Part shown: positions 17,775-29,941 of the stretch, in pieces
How positions within the stretch are numbered: position 1 is the stretch's first letter
Layout: every line of letters begins with the position of its first letter
Assembly: GCF_028687635.1 (NCBI RefSeq)
Contig: NZ_JAQTZS010000003.1
Coordinates: forward strand, 1-64,000
Source: Malikia sp.
GTDB lineage: Bacteria; Pseudomonadota; Gammaproteobacteria; Burkholderiales; Burkholderiaceae_C
Length of the DNA stretch: 64,000 nucleotides
Direction of reading: 5' to 3'
Notes under the pieces: model-generated
The model's database searches: none
What the model was told of the DNA's origin: nothing
Seen by the model: the letters and a program-made list of their open reading frames with translations, nothing else
Program-made: the position numbers and the translations under genes

Positions 17775-20214
17775 CTATCGATTGGCATACTCCTCAATGG
17801 CGCGAATATCATGCCTCTTCGGAAGTAAAGCCACACGGGTGCTGGCTGCTTTGCAGATACTGTGCATATATCCTTTTCCGTGCCGACTTTTTCTCAGCAA
17901 TTCGTCGATATATGCCGGATTATCATTTCGCCTCCCAATTGCCTCGACATAAGCATCGATTGCCTTTGAAATATCCTCATCGCTGCGAAACTTAGTGACA
18001 CTACATAGCTTGCCAAGCAAATTTGCTTTTGTGAGTTTTGCATTCACACTTGTTTTTTCTGTTTTCTCAACAATCCCTTTCTCACAATACTCGATAGCGA
18101 TCCTGATCATGTTTTCATCATTTGATATGTAATACACACCTTTAGCTCGCTGGAGCCAGTAGTCGGGATCCTGTGCGCAATATCGAGCAAGTTTCTCATG
18201 TACCGCAATAATGACACCCGCACCCCAATCTTTCTCATTTAACTTTTTTGTGCTGTAAACAGAGTTTAGATTATCAAAAAGCGTAAGCTGGAATGCTTCG
18301 GGATCGATATCCCTTACCGAAACATATAAGTCAACAATGTAGGTGGCCGTTTGCTCTAATCCGAGTCGATCGGATAAGCGCCTGATGGCGAGCTGAGTCC
18401 ATGCGTATGAGTTGCAAATCAGTACACTCGAAGAATTCTCCGCTCTTCGGCTGACGGAATCCGTCTCCTCTATTTCAATAAATGGACTCCATTTCCGTGC
18501 GAATTCAAAAATATGCGTATCCGCTAAATAATCAAACCCATATTTTTTCGCGAGCGTACGGTGCACGAACGAATATATTCGCTGACGTACTGCAAGGTAG
18601 AAGAGTAGCGAAAATTCGAGCTTGGAAGGCTCTGGGGGTTTACCATTGCGTCGCCCCTCGTCACAAATCAATTCGATGCGTTCGTCAAGCCTCGACTGAC
18701 TTTTCATTATTTTACTCGCTATGGATGACGTTCCTAATGTGAACACATTATCGAGGATGCTATCGCCCGGCTTCCATCGATGGAACCCCAAGGGATCCAG
18801 GAGTTTGTTTAATTCGATAATTTCTATGTGATGTAGCCGAGAATCTAGCTCCACCGCATCTTCTGCGTAGCTATTTCCGAGGGCGTTTATTTCCGATCTT
18901 GGGAGGGCTAAAAGCACCGTAGTGTTATTATCTCCCAATCTATCTGGTTTTAGAGCCAAAGTCCTTATTTGATGATGGTTAAGTGTTCCATGATCAATCG
19001 CTATCAGCGCGTCTTGGATTTTAAAAATTTCATTAAAAATTTTATCATCCATAGATAATTGGGATGGCAAAAAGAATCGTCTGCGCGTCCTGAAATTGAA
19101 AAGAATGCGATGTAGGATGGTCGTTTTCCCAGAAAATCTTCTTCCCCAGACAGCGACTAAAGGATCTTTATTGATCCGTTCGTTCAATACATCTTCCGAA
19201 GTCCTAGGAATCGAAACCGAGTAAGGATTGTCGTTGTGCCTCCAACCGCTCTGAATAAGGTACGAGACGAATCGCTCGTCAGTATAAGGATTACCGCCAT
19301 CTGGGTATGCGAAAGACTCAATGGCAAGTGGTGCCTTCTCTTCACGCTCTGAGACTGAAGCAACAAAATTGTAAAAAGCAAAATAATCAGCAACCACTAC
19401 ATCAGTAATACCATATGACTTAAGTTTCTTTTTCTCCGAATAAGTCTCTGGAGAACTTGATGTTACGAAAATTCGCGCAGTTTTCGTTCGCTTATCGCCA
19501 AGTGGTATACTGGCAAATGCGAATGAAATATCCAGTTCGTCGGTAAGACTGCAACCAATAAACAGCACATTTTTTCGCAGAAATCATTGGTCAGACTACC
19601 AAGAAAATACTCATTCTTCTTTAGGCTCTTAATATAGTCCGCCTCACCAAAAATCACCTGCAAATCATCAAGACTCGCGGCAGTCAAAACATCCTCAGCA
19701 TCGCCGTGGAGTTTGTACACATAACGGCGTCCTGAGTGGCGAGAAAAGGCCTTGTAGGGCAAGACTTTGACGCCGTCGATAGCTCGCTCGATACCGTCAT
19801 CGATGTTGAGAGTGTAGATATAAGGCCAGTCTATTGAGAGAAATCTACGCTTGGCAGCGTCGACAATATCTACTTTAGTGAAGCAGGAATCTATGCTTGC
19901 CTTGATTAATTCAAGTGGGACGATATTATCTCTGAAGTAAATTTCTGATAGCTTTTTGAATTCTGACCTATCGAGTTCAACGTCCGATGGTTTCTCTGCG
20001 ACAGGCGCCGCCTTAATCTGCTCGCGCATTATCGCCATCCATTCTGCCCCCCCGGCACGGTGGCTGATCGGGCCTTCTCACCACGAGTAAAGCCCGCTCC
20101 GAGGAATGGAATGCATGTGTCCTGTCGAAGGATGGAGCGAAGGAAACTCTGCGTTTCGGGCGATTCCATAGTTCGAATTTCGAATCCCCAACTGCTTGAA
20201 TTTTCGTTCGTCAT
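17775..20214 (-). pseudogene. SIR2-domain plus P-loop ATPase defence-type gene, two frameshifts
   Basis: Three consecutive frames form one protein of about 813 residues. The first (20214-20029) holds the SIR2 NAD-binding GAGFTRGEK motif. The second (from about 20038) has YTLNIDDGIERA and the catalytic-type KLHGD. The third (19568-17775) has LFIGCSLTDELDI, a Walker A loop (GRRFSGKTT), an LIAID Walker B candidate, and a helical C-terminal half. Adding one G to the G7 tract (20047-20053) and one A to the A6 tract near 19570-19575 restores a continuous frame. SIR2-ATPase proteins deplete NAD during phage infection. The gene is AT-rich relative to its neighbours. Decay, sequencing error and phase variation are all possible. 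Confidence 0.8.
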
Positions 20215-20489
20215 AGCTTGAGTGTTTTTTGTTTGATAAGGCTGGGGTACGAGCGACCACAGGTCGATGGCAGAACGTTCACATTTGGAACGCCGAAGAC
20301 AGGTCTGTAGACTGTAGCCGACGCCTAAATGTCATACTAACGGTGAGAGGCGAAAGACGGCTTCTGGCCGACTGCTGCCACCAGCCAGCAGCGACCCAAG
20401 GCACCGAGCACCGGGACGGCAAAACGGCCAGTTGGGGTGATCCCGATACCGAAGACATCTTTTTCAGGTGGAAGTGCACCCCAGCACCC
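20215..20489. other. Non-coding gap between the SIR2-type gene and the aceA terminator
   Basis: No gene is supported here. Short open frames exist on both strands but lack ribosome sites and family resemblance. The promoter of the SIR2-type gene is expected at the left side, but no convincing -35/-10 pair was found. Confidence 0.5.
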
Positions 20490-20527
20490 AAAAAAAAGCC
20501 ACCCGACACCGCAGCATCAGATGGCTT
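20490..20527 (-). terminator. Intrinsic terminator of aceA
   Basis: On the minus strand AAGCCATC pairs with GGGTGGCTT-side bases (eight pairs, with one G-U) and is followed by eight T residues (20497-20490). It lies 39 bases past the aceA stop codon and is a standard rho-independent terminator. Confidence 0.85.
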
Positions 20528-20565
20528 CCTGATCAAGGCACCTTTTCAGATGCCTGAAAGACAGA

Positions 20566-21897
20566 TCAGTGGAACTGCTCTTCTTCGGTCGAGCCAGTCA
20601 GGGCCTTGACGCTGGACGAACCGCCCTGGATCACGGTGGTCACGTCGTCGAAGTAGCCGGTACCGACTTCCTGCTGGTGCGACACGAAGGTGTAGCCTTG
20701 TTCGCGGGCGGCGAATTCCGGTTCCTGCACCATGTTGACGTAGTGCTTCATGCCTTCGCCGCGAGCGTAGGCGTGGGCGAACTTGAAGGTGTTGTACCAG
20801 TTGACGTGGATGCCAGCCAGGGTGATGAACTGGTACTTGTAGCCCAGCGCCGACAGCTCTTCCTGGAAGGAGGCGATCTGCGAGTCGTTGAGGTTCTTCT
20901 TCCAGTTGAAGGACGGCGAGCAGTTGTAGGACAGCAGCTTGCCCGGGCAGGCGGCCTGCACGGCTTGGGCGAATTCGCGGGCGAAGCCGATGTCCGGCAC
21001 GCCGGTTTCACACCAGACCAGATCGGCGTAGGGCGCGTAGGCGACGCCACGGCTGATGGACTGCTCCAGACCATTCTTGACGCGGTAGAAGCCTTCCTGG
21101 GTACGCTCGCCAGTCAGGAACGGCTTGTCGTTGGCGTCGTAGTCGCTGGTGATCAGGTTGGCGGCCTCGGCGTCGGTGCGGGCCAGGATCAGCGTCGGCA
21201 CGCCCAGCACGTCGGCGGCGAAACGAGCGGAGATCAGCTTCTCGACGGCTTCGCGGGTCGGGACGAGCACCTTGCCGCCCATGTGACCGCACTTCTTGGC
21301 GGCGGCCAGCTGGTCTTCGAAGTGAACGCCAGCGGCACCGGAGGTGATCATGTTCTTCATCAGCTCGAAGGCGTTGAGCACGCCGCCGAAACCGGCTTCC
21401 GCGTCAGCCACGATCGGCAGGAAGTAGTCGATGAAGCCTTCGTCGCCCGGGTTGATGCCACGCGACCACTGGATTTCGTCAGCGCGCTTGAAGGTGTTGT
21501 TGATGCGGCGCACCATGGTCGGGACCGAGTCGTAGGCGTAGAGCGACTGGTCGGGGTACATGGTCTCGGAGGTGTTGCCGTCGGCGGCGACCTGCCAGCC
21601 CGACAGGTACACGGCTTCGAGGCCAGCCTTGGCCTGCTGCATGGCCTGGCCGGCGGAGATGGCGCCGAAGGCGTTGACGTAACCCTTCTTGGCGCCGCCG
21701 TTGACCTTGTCCCACAGAACCTTGGCGCCGCGCTGGGCCAGGGTGTACTCGGGCTGCAGGCTGCCGCGCAGGCGCACCACGTCGGCAGCGCTGTAGCCGC
21801 GCTTGACCAGCTTCCAACGCGGGTTGTTGGCCCAGTCCTTTTCGAGGGCTTCGATCTGCTGCTGACGGCTCAGTTGCTGGTTGAGGGAGTTGGTCAT
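20566..21897 (-). CDS. aceA: Isocitrate lyase
   Basis: Splits isocitrate into glyoxylate and succinate, the first step of the glyoxylate shunt needed for growth on acetate or fatty acids. The 443-residue protein has the catalytic KKCGHMGGK signature (about residues 205-213), the metal-binding ADAEAGFGG, and the C-terminal NCSPSFNW region, all as in bacterial AceA. A good ribosome site (AGGAG) precedes ATG 21897. Malate synthase is not adjacent. Two copies of a GTCTT-N4-AAGAC palindrome upstream suggest dedicated transcriptional control. Confidence 0.97.
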   Translation of the reverse strand: MTNSLNQQLSRQQQIEALEKDWANNPRWKLVKRGYSAADVVRLRGSLQPEYTLAQRGAKVLWDKVNGGAKKGYVNAFGAISAGQAMQQAKAGLEAVYLSGWQVAADGNTSETMYPDQSLYAYDSVPTMVRRINNTFKRADEIQWSRGINPGDEGFIDYFLPIVADAEAGFGGVLNAFELMKNMITSGAAGVHFEDQLAAAKKCGHMGGKVLVPTREAVEKLISARFAADVLGVPTLILARTDAEAANLITSDYDANDKPFLTGERTQEGFYRVKNGLEQSISRGVAYAPYADLVWCETGVPDIGFAREFAQAVQAACPGKLLSYNCSPSFNWKKNLNDSQIASFQEELSALGYKYQFITLAGIHVNWYNTFKFAHAYARGEGMKHYVNMVQEPEFAAREQGYTFVSHQQEVGTGYFDDVTTVIQGGSSSVKALTGSTEEEQFH

Positions 21898-21982
21898 GGA
21901 TTTGCTCCTTGAGTTGATGTGACAGGTCGGTTCGGCGACCAGTTTTGCTGCTGCAAGTTCGGTGCCGTTGGATACAGTTTAA

Positions 21983-22026
21983 GTCTTCTATAAGACCAAA
22001 GACTGAAGACAAGTCTTATACAAGAC
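21983..22026. promoter_or_regulatory. Paired palindromic operators upstream of aceA
   Basis: Two near-identical inverted repeats, GTCTTCTATAAGAC (21983-21996) and GTCTTATACAAGAC (22013-22026), fit the consensus GTCTTNTANAAGAC. They are 30 bases apart, about three helical turns, and 86-129 bases before the aceA start. This is the layout of a dimeric repressor or activator binding side by side. A GntR-family regulator is one possibility; the actual protein is not encoded nearby. Confidence 0.7.
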
Positions 22027-22246
22027 ATTTTTTTATTGTTTTATTTTCAATAACTTGCATAAATTAAACCACAATATGAAATCAAAAGTCGATCCATGAC
22101 AAGAAAAATTAGCTGCATGACTGACCAGATTTCACGATGCAGAATTAGCACTCTGTCATATGAAAACTACAGATTCGTGACGCACCATCCAGGCGCAAGA
22201 ACGCCCGGTTGCGGATAGGCGCGGCTTTCTCTGCGAAAATGGCGAA
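22027..22246. other. AT-rich aceA-ribE intergenic region
   Basis: A divergent intergenic stretch, distinctly AT-rich at 22027-22100. It should hold the ribE promoter; TTAGCA, 17 bases, TACAGA (about 22146-22174) is a weak candidate. No FMN riboswitch pattern was seen upstream of ribE, and no gene is supported. Confidence 0.4.
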
Positions 22247-22882
22247 ATGTTTACCGGCATCATTACAGGCGTGGGGCGCATCGTCGCTGTCCAGCCGCTC
22301 GGCAGTTCTTCACAACACGGCAAGCGCCTCAGCGTCGAGGCGCCCGCTGGCTATCTGGACGACGTGGGTCTAGGCGACAGCATCGCGCTCAATGGCGCCT
22401 GCATGACCGTGACCAGCTTCGAGCCGGCAGCGGGCCGCTTCACGATCGACATCTCGGCCGAGTCGCTGGACAAGACCGCCGGTCTCGACCGCGAAGGCCC
22501 GATCAACCTGGAGAAGGCGCTGCGCGCGCACGACCGGCTGGGCGGACACATCGTCTCGGGCCATGTGGACGGCATCGGCAGCGTGGCCCGCTTCGAGCAG
22601 GTCGGCGAAAGCTGGGAGCTGCGCATCCTGGCGCCGCGCGCGCTGGCCAAGTACCTGGCCTACAAGGGCTCGATCACCGTCAACGGCGTGAGCCTGACCG
22701 TCAACCAGGTCGCCGATCTGACGGACGGCTGCGAGGTCAGCATCAACCTGATCCCGCACACGGTGGAGAACACCGCGCTGGGCAGCCTGCAGGCAGGCTC
22801 GAAGGTGAACCTGGAAATCGATCTGATCGCGCGCTATGTCGAGCGCATGTTGAGCGGCAGTGCCGCCGAGAAAGTTTGCTAA
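22247..22882 (+). CDS. ribE: Riboflavin synthase (alpha subunit)
   Basis: Dismutates two 6,7-dimethyl-8-ribityllumazine molecules into riboflavin and a pyrimidinedione. The 211-residue protein shows the two lumazine-binding repeats: [12 protein letters not shown] at the start with LNGACMTV and [12 protein letters not shown], then [13 protein letters not shown] and [11 protein letters not shown] in the second. Length is normal. Its TAA overlaps the ribBX ATG (TAATG), beginning a four-gene chain with ribH and nusB. Confidence 0.95.
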   Translation: MFTGIITGVGRIVAVQPLGSSSQHGKRLSVEAPAGYLDDVGLGDSIALNGACMTVTSFEPAAGRFTIDISAESLDKTAGLDREGPINLEKALRAHDRLGGHIVSGHVDGIGSVARFEQVGESWELRILAPRALAKYLAYKGSITVNGVSLTVNQVADLTDGCEVSINLIPHTVENTALGSLQAGSKVNLEIDLIARYVERMLSGSAAEKVC

Positions 22883-24012
22883 TGAACAAGACCCTCACGC
22901 CCGTGGCGATCTCGCCGGTCGAGGAAATCGTCGCCGAGATGAAGGCCGGCCGGATCGTGATCCTGGTCGACGAGGAGGACCGCGAGAACGAGGGTGACCT
23001 GGTGCTGGCGGCCGACCATGTCACGCCCGAGGCGATCAACTTCATGGCCAAGTTCGGCCGCGGCCTGATCTGCCTGACGCTGACGCGCGAGCGCTGTGAA
23101 TACCTCAAGCTGCCGCCGATGGCCGCGCGCAACGGCACCGTCTACAGCACGGCCTTCACGGTCTCGATCGAGGCCGCCGAGGGCGTGACGACCGGCATCT
23201 CGGCCGCCGACCGCGCCCGCACCGTGCAGGTCGCCGTCGATCGCAACAGCCAGCCAACCGACCTGGTCCAGCCCGGCCATATCTTCCCGCTGCAGGCGGT
23301 CGATGGCGGCGTGCTGATGCGCGCCGGCCACACCGAGGCCGGTTGCGACCTGGCGGCGATGGCCGGCTGCGCGCCGGCGTCGGTGATCTGCGAGATCATG
23401 AACGACGACGGCACCATGGCGCGCCTGCCCGACCTGCAGCTGTTCGCGGCCGAGCACGGGCTCAAGATCGGCACCATCGCCGACCTGATCCACTACCGCA
23501 GCGCCAACGAGTCGCTGGTGCGCAAGATCAGCAGCCGCCCGCTCAACACCGCCTTCGGCGCGTTCACGGCGCACGCCTTCCGCGACGGCCCGAGTGGCTC
23601 GCTGCACCTGGCGCTGGTCAAGGGCGAGTGGGCCGCCGAGGACAACATTCATGTGCGCGTGCACGAGCCGCTGTCGGTGCTCGACGCGCTGGAGGTGGGA
23701 CGCTCGATGCACTCCTGGACGCTGGAAACCAGCCTGCGCCACATCGCCGAGCAGGGCAAGGGGGTCGCGGTGCTGCTCAACTGCGGCGAGACCGCCGACC
23801 AGTTGCTGGCGCAGTTCGAAGGCACCGCGCGTTCGGCGCAGGCGCCCGAGCGCGGCCAGATGGACCTGCGCACCTACGGCGTCGGCGCCCAGATCCTGCG
23901 CGAATGTGGCGTGAACAAGATGCAGTTGCTCGGCACGCCGCGCCGCATGCCCAGCATGACGGGCTACGGACTGGAAGTGACTGGCTTTATCAGCAAGACT
24001 GAGGAAAATTGA
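22882..24012 (+). CDS. ribB: 3,4-dihydroxy-2-butanone 4-phosphate synthase with degenerate GTP cyclohydrolase II domain (RibBX type)
   Basis: The N-terminal half (about residues 1-205) is an intact DHBP synthase that makes the four-carbon riboflavin precursor from ribulose 5-phosphate: [25 protein letters not shown] and the [16 protein letters not shown] stretch are present. The C-terminal half aligns with GTP cyclohydrolase II but lacks the zinc cysteines; where family members have HSECLTGD...CDC it reads [14 protein letters not shown]. That half should be inactive as a cyclohydrolase, the pattern called RibBX in other proteobacteria. ATG 22882 overlaps the ribE stop; a TTG six bases upstream is less likely. 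Confidence 0.9.
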   Translation: MNKTLTPVAISPVEEIVAEMKAGRIVILVDEEDRENEGDLVLAADHVTPEAINFMAKFGRGLICLTLTRERCEYLKLPPMAARNGTVYSTAFTVSIEAAEGVTTGISAADRARTVQVAVDRNSQPTDLVQPGHIFPLQAVDGGVLMRAGHTEAGCDLAAMAGCAPASVICEIMNDDGTMARLPDLQLFAAEHGLKIGTIADLIHYRSANESLVRKISSRPLNTAFGAFTAHAFRDGPSGSLHLALVKGEWAAEDNIHVRVHEPLSVLDALEVGRSMHSWTLETSLRHIAEQGKGVAVLLNCGETADQLLAQFEGTARSAQAPERGQMDLRTYGVGAQILRECGVNKMQLLGTPRRMPSMTGYGLEVTGFISKTEEN

Positions 24013-24014
24013 TT

Positions 24015-24485
24015 ATGTTGGGTGCAGAAAAAGGCAAGGCCGTCAACTTGGACGGCGGCAAGCTTCGGATCGGTATCGTGCAGGCGCGCTTCAACCAGGG
24101 CATCACCAATGCGCTGGCCGAGGCCTGCGTGGGCGAGCTCAAGGCGCTGGGCGTGAGCGAGGACAACATCGTGCATGTGACGGTGGCGGGCGCGCTGGAG
24201 GTGCCTTGCGCGCTGCAGGCGATGGCCGAGAGCGAGCGCTTCGATGCGCTGGTGGCGCTGGGCTGCGTGATCCGCGGCGAGACCTACCACTTCGAGCTGG
24301 TCTGCAACGAGTCGGCCGCCGGCATCACGCGCGTGGCGCTGGACTACGGCCTGCCGATCGCCAATGCGATCATCACCACCGAGAACGTGCCCCAAGCGCA
24401 CGCCCGCCAGGACGAAAAAGGCCGCGACGCGGCGCAGGTCGCCGTCGAGATGGCGCATCTGGTCAGCGAGCTGAACCCCGCATGA
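24015..24485 (+). CDS. ribH: 6,7-dimethyl-8-ribityllumazine synthase
   Basis: Condenses DHBP with the ribitylamino-pyrimidine to give lumazine, the substrate of riboflavin synthase. The 156-residue protein has [14 protein letters not shown] at the substrate pocket, [30 protein letters not shown] with the conserved histidine, and the usual C-terminal helix. The start at 24015 follows GAGGAAAA at good spacing; a TTG six bases upstream is an alternative. Its stop overlaps the nusB start (ATGA). Confidence 0.96.
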   Translation: MLGAEKGKAVNLDGGKLRIGIVQARFNQGITNALAEACVGELKALGVSEDNIVHVTVAGALEVPCALQAMAESERFDALVALGCVIRGETYHFELVCNESAAGITRVALDYGLPIANAIITTENVPQAHARQDEKGRDAAQVAVEMAHLVSELNPA

Positions 24486-24961
24486 GCGACACCAAGCCCC
24501 GCCCGCACAAGAAGGCCACCGAGAAGTCCGGCCGCAGCCGCGCGCGCGAGTTCGCGCTGCAGGCGCTGTACCAGCATCTGGTCAGCCGCAATGACTCATC
24601 CGCGATCGACGCCTTCACGCGTGACCTGTCCGGCTTCAGCAAGGCCGACAGCGCGCACTACGATGCGCTGCTGCACGGCTGCATCGCCGAGGCCGAGGCG
24701 CTCGACGCCGCCATCACGCCGCTGCTCGACCGCGGCCTGGCCGAGATCTCGCCGGTCGAGCACGCGATCCTCTGGATCGGCGCCTACGAGTTCAAGCACT
24801 GCGTGGACGTGCCCTGGCGCGTCGTGATCAACGAATGCGTCGAACTGGCCAAGTCCTTCGGCGGCACCGACGGCCACAAGTATGTCAACGGCGTGCTGAA
24901 CCAGCTCGCGGCCCGGCTGCGCCCCGAGGAAGTCACGCGCGATCCGGCCCGCAAGGCCTGA
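24482..24961 (+). CDS. nusB: Transcription antitermination factor NusB
   Basis: NusB binds boxA RNA together with S10 in rRNA and lambda-type antitermination complexes. The 159-residue protein has a charged, disordered start, then [13 protein letters not shown], a helical middle, and the conserved [29 protein letters not shown]. The ATG overlaps the ribH stop by four bases; the ribH-nusB pairing is widely conserved in proteobacteria. Confidence 0.96.
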   Translation: MSDTKPRPHKKATEKSGRSRAREFALQALYQHLVSRNDSSAIDAFTRDLSGFSKADSAHYDALLHGCIAEAEALDAAITPLLDRGLAEISPVEHAILWIGAYEFKHCVDVPWRVVINECVELAKSFGGTDGHKYVNGVLNQLAARLRPEEVTRDPARKA

Positions 24962-24965
24962 GCGC

Positions 24966-26083
<1,118 letters not shown>

Positions 26084-26100
26084 CAGGACCGGAGTCACCC

Positions 26101-26538
<438 letters not shown>

Positions 26539-26551
26539 GCCCGGGACCGGC

Positions 26552-27754
26552 ATGTCGCTTTCGGCTGATCCCGTCGATTTCAGCCCGCCGCGCGACGCGC
26601 GCTGGCGCGGCCCGCTGCTGCTCGCCCTGTTCGTGCACGGACTGCTGGTGCTGGCGCTGACCTGGGGCGTGAACTGGCAGCAGGACGCGCCGGCCGCGGC
26701 CGTGTCGGCCGAGCTGTGGGCCGCCCTGCCGGCCGCTGCCGCGCCGCCCGCCGTCGAGCCAGCGCCCGAGCCGGTCGCTCCACAGCCGCCCAAACCGGAA
26801 CCCCTCCCCCTGCCGCCGCCGCCAATGGTCAAGCCCCTGGTGGCGAAGGCGATCGACAAGCCGGCACCGAAAGTGGACGCCGGCCCGAGCGAAGCGCAGA
26901 TCGCGCTGCGGCGCAAGCAGGACGAGGACAAGCGCCACCAGCAGGAGCTGGAGCGCCAGCGCGAACTCGAACTGAAGAAGAAGCAGGAGCTCAAGAAAAA
27001 AGACGAGCTCAGGAAGAAGGAAGAGGCCCGCAAGGAGACAGAGCGCAAGGAAGCCGAGCAGGTCAAGCAGGACAAGCTGAAGAAGGAGAAGCTCGCAGCC
27101 GAGCAGCGCGAGACCGAGGAAAAGCAAGCCAGGAAGCGCGAGCAGGCCAAGCTCGACAAGACGCAGCAGGACAAGCTCAGGAAGGAGCAGGAGCGCCAGC
27201 AGGACGAGGCGCGCAAGAAGCGCGAAGCCGAGGACAAGGCCGAGCAGGCGGCAAAGGACAAGGCCGCCAAGGACAAGGCGGCGAAGGAAAAAGCCGCCAA
27301 GGACAAGGCCGCCGCCGCGCAGATCGAAGCCGACCGCAAGAAGCAGCTGGCGCGCATGATGGGCCAGGCCGGCGGCAGCGGCGACGCCGGCGGCAAGGGC
27401 AGCGGATCGGGTGGATCGTCGGGCGGCAGCGCGGGCGGTTCGGGCAATGGCAGCGGCGGTTCGGGTTCCGGCGCGGGTGGCGGCGGCGCGTCGGCCGGCT
27501 ACGCGGCCAGGGTGGCCGCGCGCATCAAGACCTTCTACAACGCGCCCGAGCAGTTCCCCGCCAACCTGACCGCCGAGGCCGAGATCCGGACCCTGCCCGA
27601 CGGCACCATCCTGAGCCAGCGCCTGCTCAAGTCCAGCGGCAACCCGACTTTCGACGAAACCGTGCTGCGCGCGATCGACCGCGCTGGCAAGCTGCCCAAG
27701 GACGAGAACGGCCGCATGCCCGACACGACCTTCGTGATCAAGTTCCGGCCCTGA
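26552..27754 (+). CDS. tolA: TolA, periplasm-spanning linker
   Basis: A 400-residue TolA. The N-terminal anchor (about residues 25-45) is followed by a proline-rich stretch, a long Lys/Glu/Ala coiled coil (about 105-265), a glycine/serine-rich linker (about 270-310), and a C-terminal TonB-like domain with FYNAPEQFPANLTAEAEIRTL. It connects TolQR to Pal or TolB at the outer membrane. The low-complexity Gly-Ser linker is longer than in many relatives. tolB and pal do not follow directly, which is unusual. Confidence 0.93.
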   Translation: MSLSADPVDFSPPRDARWRGPLLLALFVHGLLVLALTWGVNWQQDAPAAAVSAELWAALPAAAAPPAVEPAPEPVAPQPPKPEPLPLPPPPMVKPLVAKAIDKPAPKVDAGPSEAQIALRRKQDEDKRHQQELERQRELELKKKQELKKKDELRKKEEARKETERKEAEQVKQDKLKKEKLAAEQRETEEKQARKREQAKLDKTQQDKLRKEQERQQDEARKKREAEDKAEQAAKDKAAKDKAAKEKAAKDKAAAAQIEADRKKQLARMMGQAGGSGDAGGKGSGSGGSSGGSAGGSGNGSGGSGSGAGGGGASAGYAARVAARIKTFYNAPEQFPANLTAEAEIRTLPDGTILSQRLLKSSGNPTFDETVLRAIDRAGKLPKDENGRMPDTTFVIKFRP

Positions 27755-27766
27755 GCCTGAAAAAAG

Positions 27767-29941
27767 ATGGTGCACGACAACTGGAAAACCGGCTGGCAGC
27801 GGGCACGCAACCACGAAGGCTTCACGCGCGGCATGCAGGCCCTGCTGGCGCTGGCCTGTGTGCTCGCGCTGGGCTGGCGCAACGGCTGGGAAGACGAGCT
27901 GATGCCGGTGGTGCTGGGCGTGATGGCCTGCGCCTTCACCGAGACCGATGACGACTGGCGCGGGCGCCTCAAGACCCTGCTGTTTGCGCTGAGCAGCTTC
28001 AGCCTGATGATGACCGCCGTCTGGCTGACCTTGCCGTGGCCGGCGCTGCTGGCCGCCATGCTGGCGCTGTCGGCCTTCACGCTCACGATGCTGGGTGCGC
28101 TGGGCGAGCGCTACCGCGCGCTCGCCTTCGGCTCGCTGGTGCTGTTCATCTACTCGGCCCTGTCGGCCGGAAACCACCGGGAGCAGGCGTTCGAGCTGGC
28201 GCCCTATCTGCTCGGTGGCGCGGTCTGGTACGGCCTGGTGTCGCTGCTGTGGGCAGCGGCCTGGCCCCAGCCCACGGTACGCTATCGCCTGTCGCTGCTC
28301 TACGCCCTGCTGGGCGAATACCTGCGGCTCAAGGCCCGGCTGCTCGAACCGGTGCAAGGCGCGGACCGCCAGCGCCGTCGGCTGAAACTCGCGCTGCACA
28401 ACGGCCGCGTGGTCGATGCGCTCAACGCCGCCAAGGACAGTCTGTTCAACCGACTGGGCCGCGGCCAGCCGCCGGCCTGGCTCAGCGAGGCCATGCACCA
28501 GTACCTGGCGGCGCAGGACATCCACGAGCGCACCAGCAGCTCGCACGAGAGCTACACCCTGCTGGCCGACGCCTTCGCGCGCTCGGATGCGCTCTACCGC
28601 TGCCAGCGCGTGCTCAGCGTGCTGGGCGAGCAGGCGCTCAAGTTCGCGCAGGCGATCCGCGAACGCACGCCCCCGCGCCACGAAGGCCAGACCGCGCGGG
28701 CGATCGAGGACATGCAGGCCGCCATCGCCTACCTGGAAGCCAGCCGCTCGCCCTGCCCCGCGCCGCGTCCGCTGCAGGCGCTGCACGCCCTGGGCGACAA
28801 CCTGACCGGACTGGCCAGGGTCTTCGCCAGCGCCCTGCGCGGCGGCGCGGCGCCCGATCTGTCGCTGGTCGATCATCAGGTACACAGCCTGGGCGAGGCC
28901 TGGCGCCGCATCAAGGCTCAGCTCACGCTGAATTCAGCCCTGATGCGCCACGCCTTGCGCCTGAGCCTGGTGCTGCTGGTGGCGTTCGGCGTGATGCAGG
29001 CCACCCATGACCCACATGGCTACTGGATCGTGCTGACCGTGGTCTTTGCCAGCCAGCCTCACTACGCTGCCACGTTGAGCCGGGTCGGCCAGCGCGCACT
29101 CGGAACGGCGTTCGGCCTGGTGGTGGGCTGGGCACTGATCCGGCTCTTTCCGGGGCCGCTGCTGCAAGCCGTCTGCATGGTGCTGGCCGGCGCGCTCTTC
29201 ATCGGCAAGCGCATGACCGATATCCGGGTCGCGACCGGCGCGATGACCACGCTGGTGCTGCTGAGCTTTCACCAGATGGGGATGGCGCAAGGCGTGATCC
29301 CGGCCCGCCTGCTCGACACGGCGATCGGCAGCGTGATTGCCGGCCTGGGAGCCTGGCTGATCCTGCCCAACTGGCAGGCGCGGCACTGGCCCCGGCTGGC
29401 GGCGCAGACCCTGCGCGCCCAGGCCGGCTACCTGCACGCGATCCTGGAGCAGTACCGGCAAGGCAAGCAGGACCACCTGGCCTACCGGCAGGCGCGGCGC
29501 CATGCGCACAACGCGGAAGCGGCGCTGTGCAACGCCTACGCCGCGATGCGCAAGGAACCCGAACGCAAACGGCTGAACATGACCGCCAGCGCCCGCTTCC
29601 TGGTGCTGACGCATATGCTGCAGAACTACCTGTCGGCGCTGGGCGCGCACCGGGGCGAGCTGGAAGCTGGCGCGCTGGATGAGTCGAGCCGGCGGATGGC
29701 CGAGCGACTGCAGCAAGGACTGGAGCGGCTGGCCCAGCGGCTCGAAGCGGGCCACGGGAAAGGTGAAATGGCACCCGAGCAACAAGCGGGGCAGGCCATT
29801 GCAGAGCCGCTGCCAGCGCCCGAGGCCAGGCCAGCGGCTGCCGAGCCTGTCAGCCTGCTGCAGGCCCAGCTCGATCTGGCCAGCCGGCTGCTGCCCGAAC
29901 TCGAACAGGCAGCACAGCGACTGATACAAAACAGCCAATAA
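27767..29941 (+). CDS. FUSC/YccS-family membrane protein
   Basis: A 724-residue integral membrane protein of the YccS/YhfK (FUSC) family, related to aromatic acid exporters. It has two membrane bundles, about residues 20-165 and 395-530, each of several helices, separated by a cytoplasmic helical domain and followed by a helical tail of about 190 residues. Substrate and function are unknown. It starts 12 bases after tolA in the position usually held by tolB, so it may be cotranscribed with the tol genes. It is the last conserved gene before the defence-type island. Confidence 0.85.
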   Translation: MVHDNWKTGWQRARNHEGFTRGMQALLALACVLALGWRNGWEDELMPVVLGVMACAFTETDDDWRGRLKTLLFALSSFSLMMTAVWLTLPWPALLAAMLALSAFTLTMLGALGERYRALAFGSLVLFIYSALSAGNHREQAFELAPYLLGGAVWYGLVSLLWAAAWPQPTVRYRLSLLYALLGEYLRLKARLLEPVQGADRQRRRLKLALHNGRVVDALNAAKDSLFNRLGRGQPPAWLSEAMHQYLAAQDIHERTSSSHESYTLLADAFARSDALYRCQRVLSVLGEQALKFAQAIRERTPPRHEGQTARAIEDMQAAIAYLEASRSPCPAPRPLQALHALGDNLTGLARVFASALRGGAAPDLSLVDHQVHSLGEAWRRIKAQLTLNSALMRHALRLSLVLLVAFGVMQATHDPHGYWIVLTVVFASQPHYAATLSRVGQRALGTAFGLVVGWALIRLFPGPLLQAVCMVLAGALFIGKRMTDIRVATGAMTTLVLLSFHQMGMAQGVIPARLLDTAIGSVIAGLGAWLILPNWQARHWPRLAAQTLRAQAGYLHAILEQYRQGKQDHLAYRQARRHAHNAEAALCNAYAAMRKEPERKRLNMTASARFLVLTHMLQNYLSALGAHRGELEAGALDESSRRMAERLQQGLERLAQRLEAGHGKGEMAPEQQAGQAIAEPLPAPEARPAAAEPVSLLQAQLDLASRLLPELEQAAQRLIQNSQ

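Noticed and set aside
20229-20609. Short frames in the SIR2-aceA gap
   Set aside because: Cross the aceA terminator and have no ribosome site or conserved composition.
22027-22246. FMN riboswitch upstream of ribE
   Set aside because: The conserved core and multibranch layout were not found; the region is simply AT-rich.
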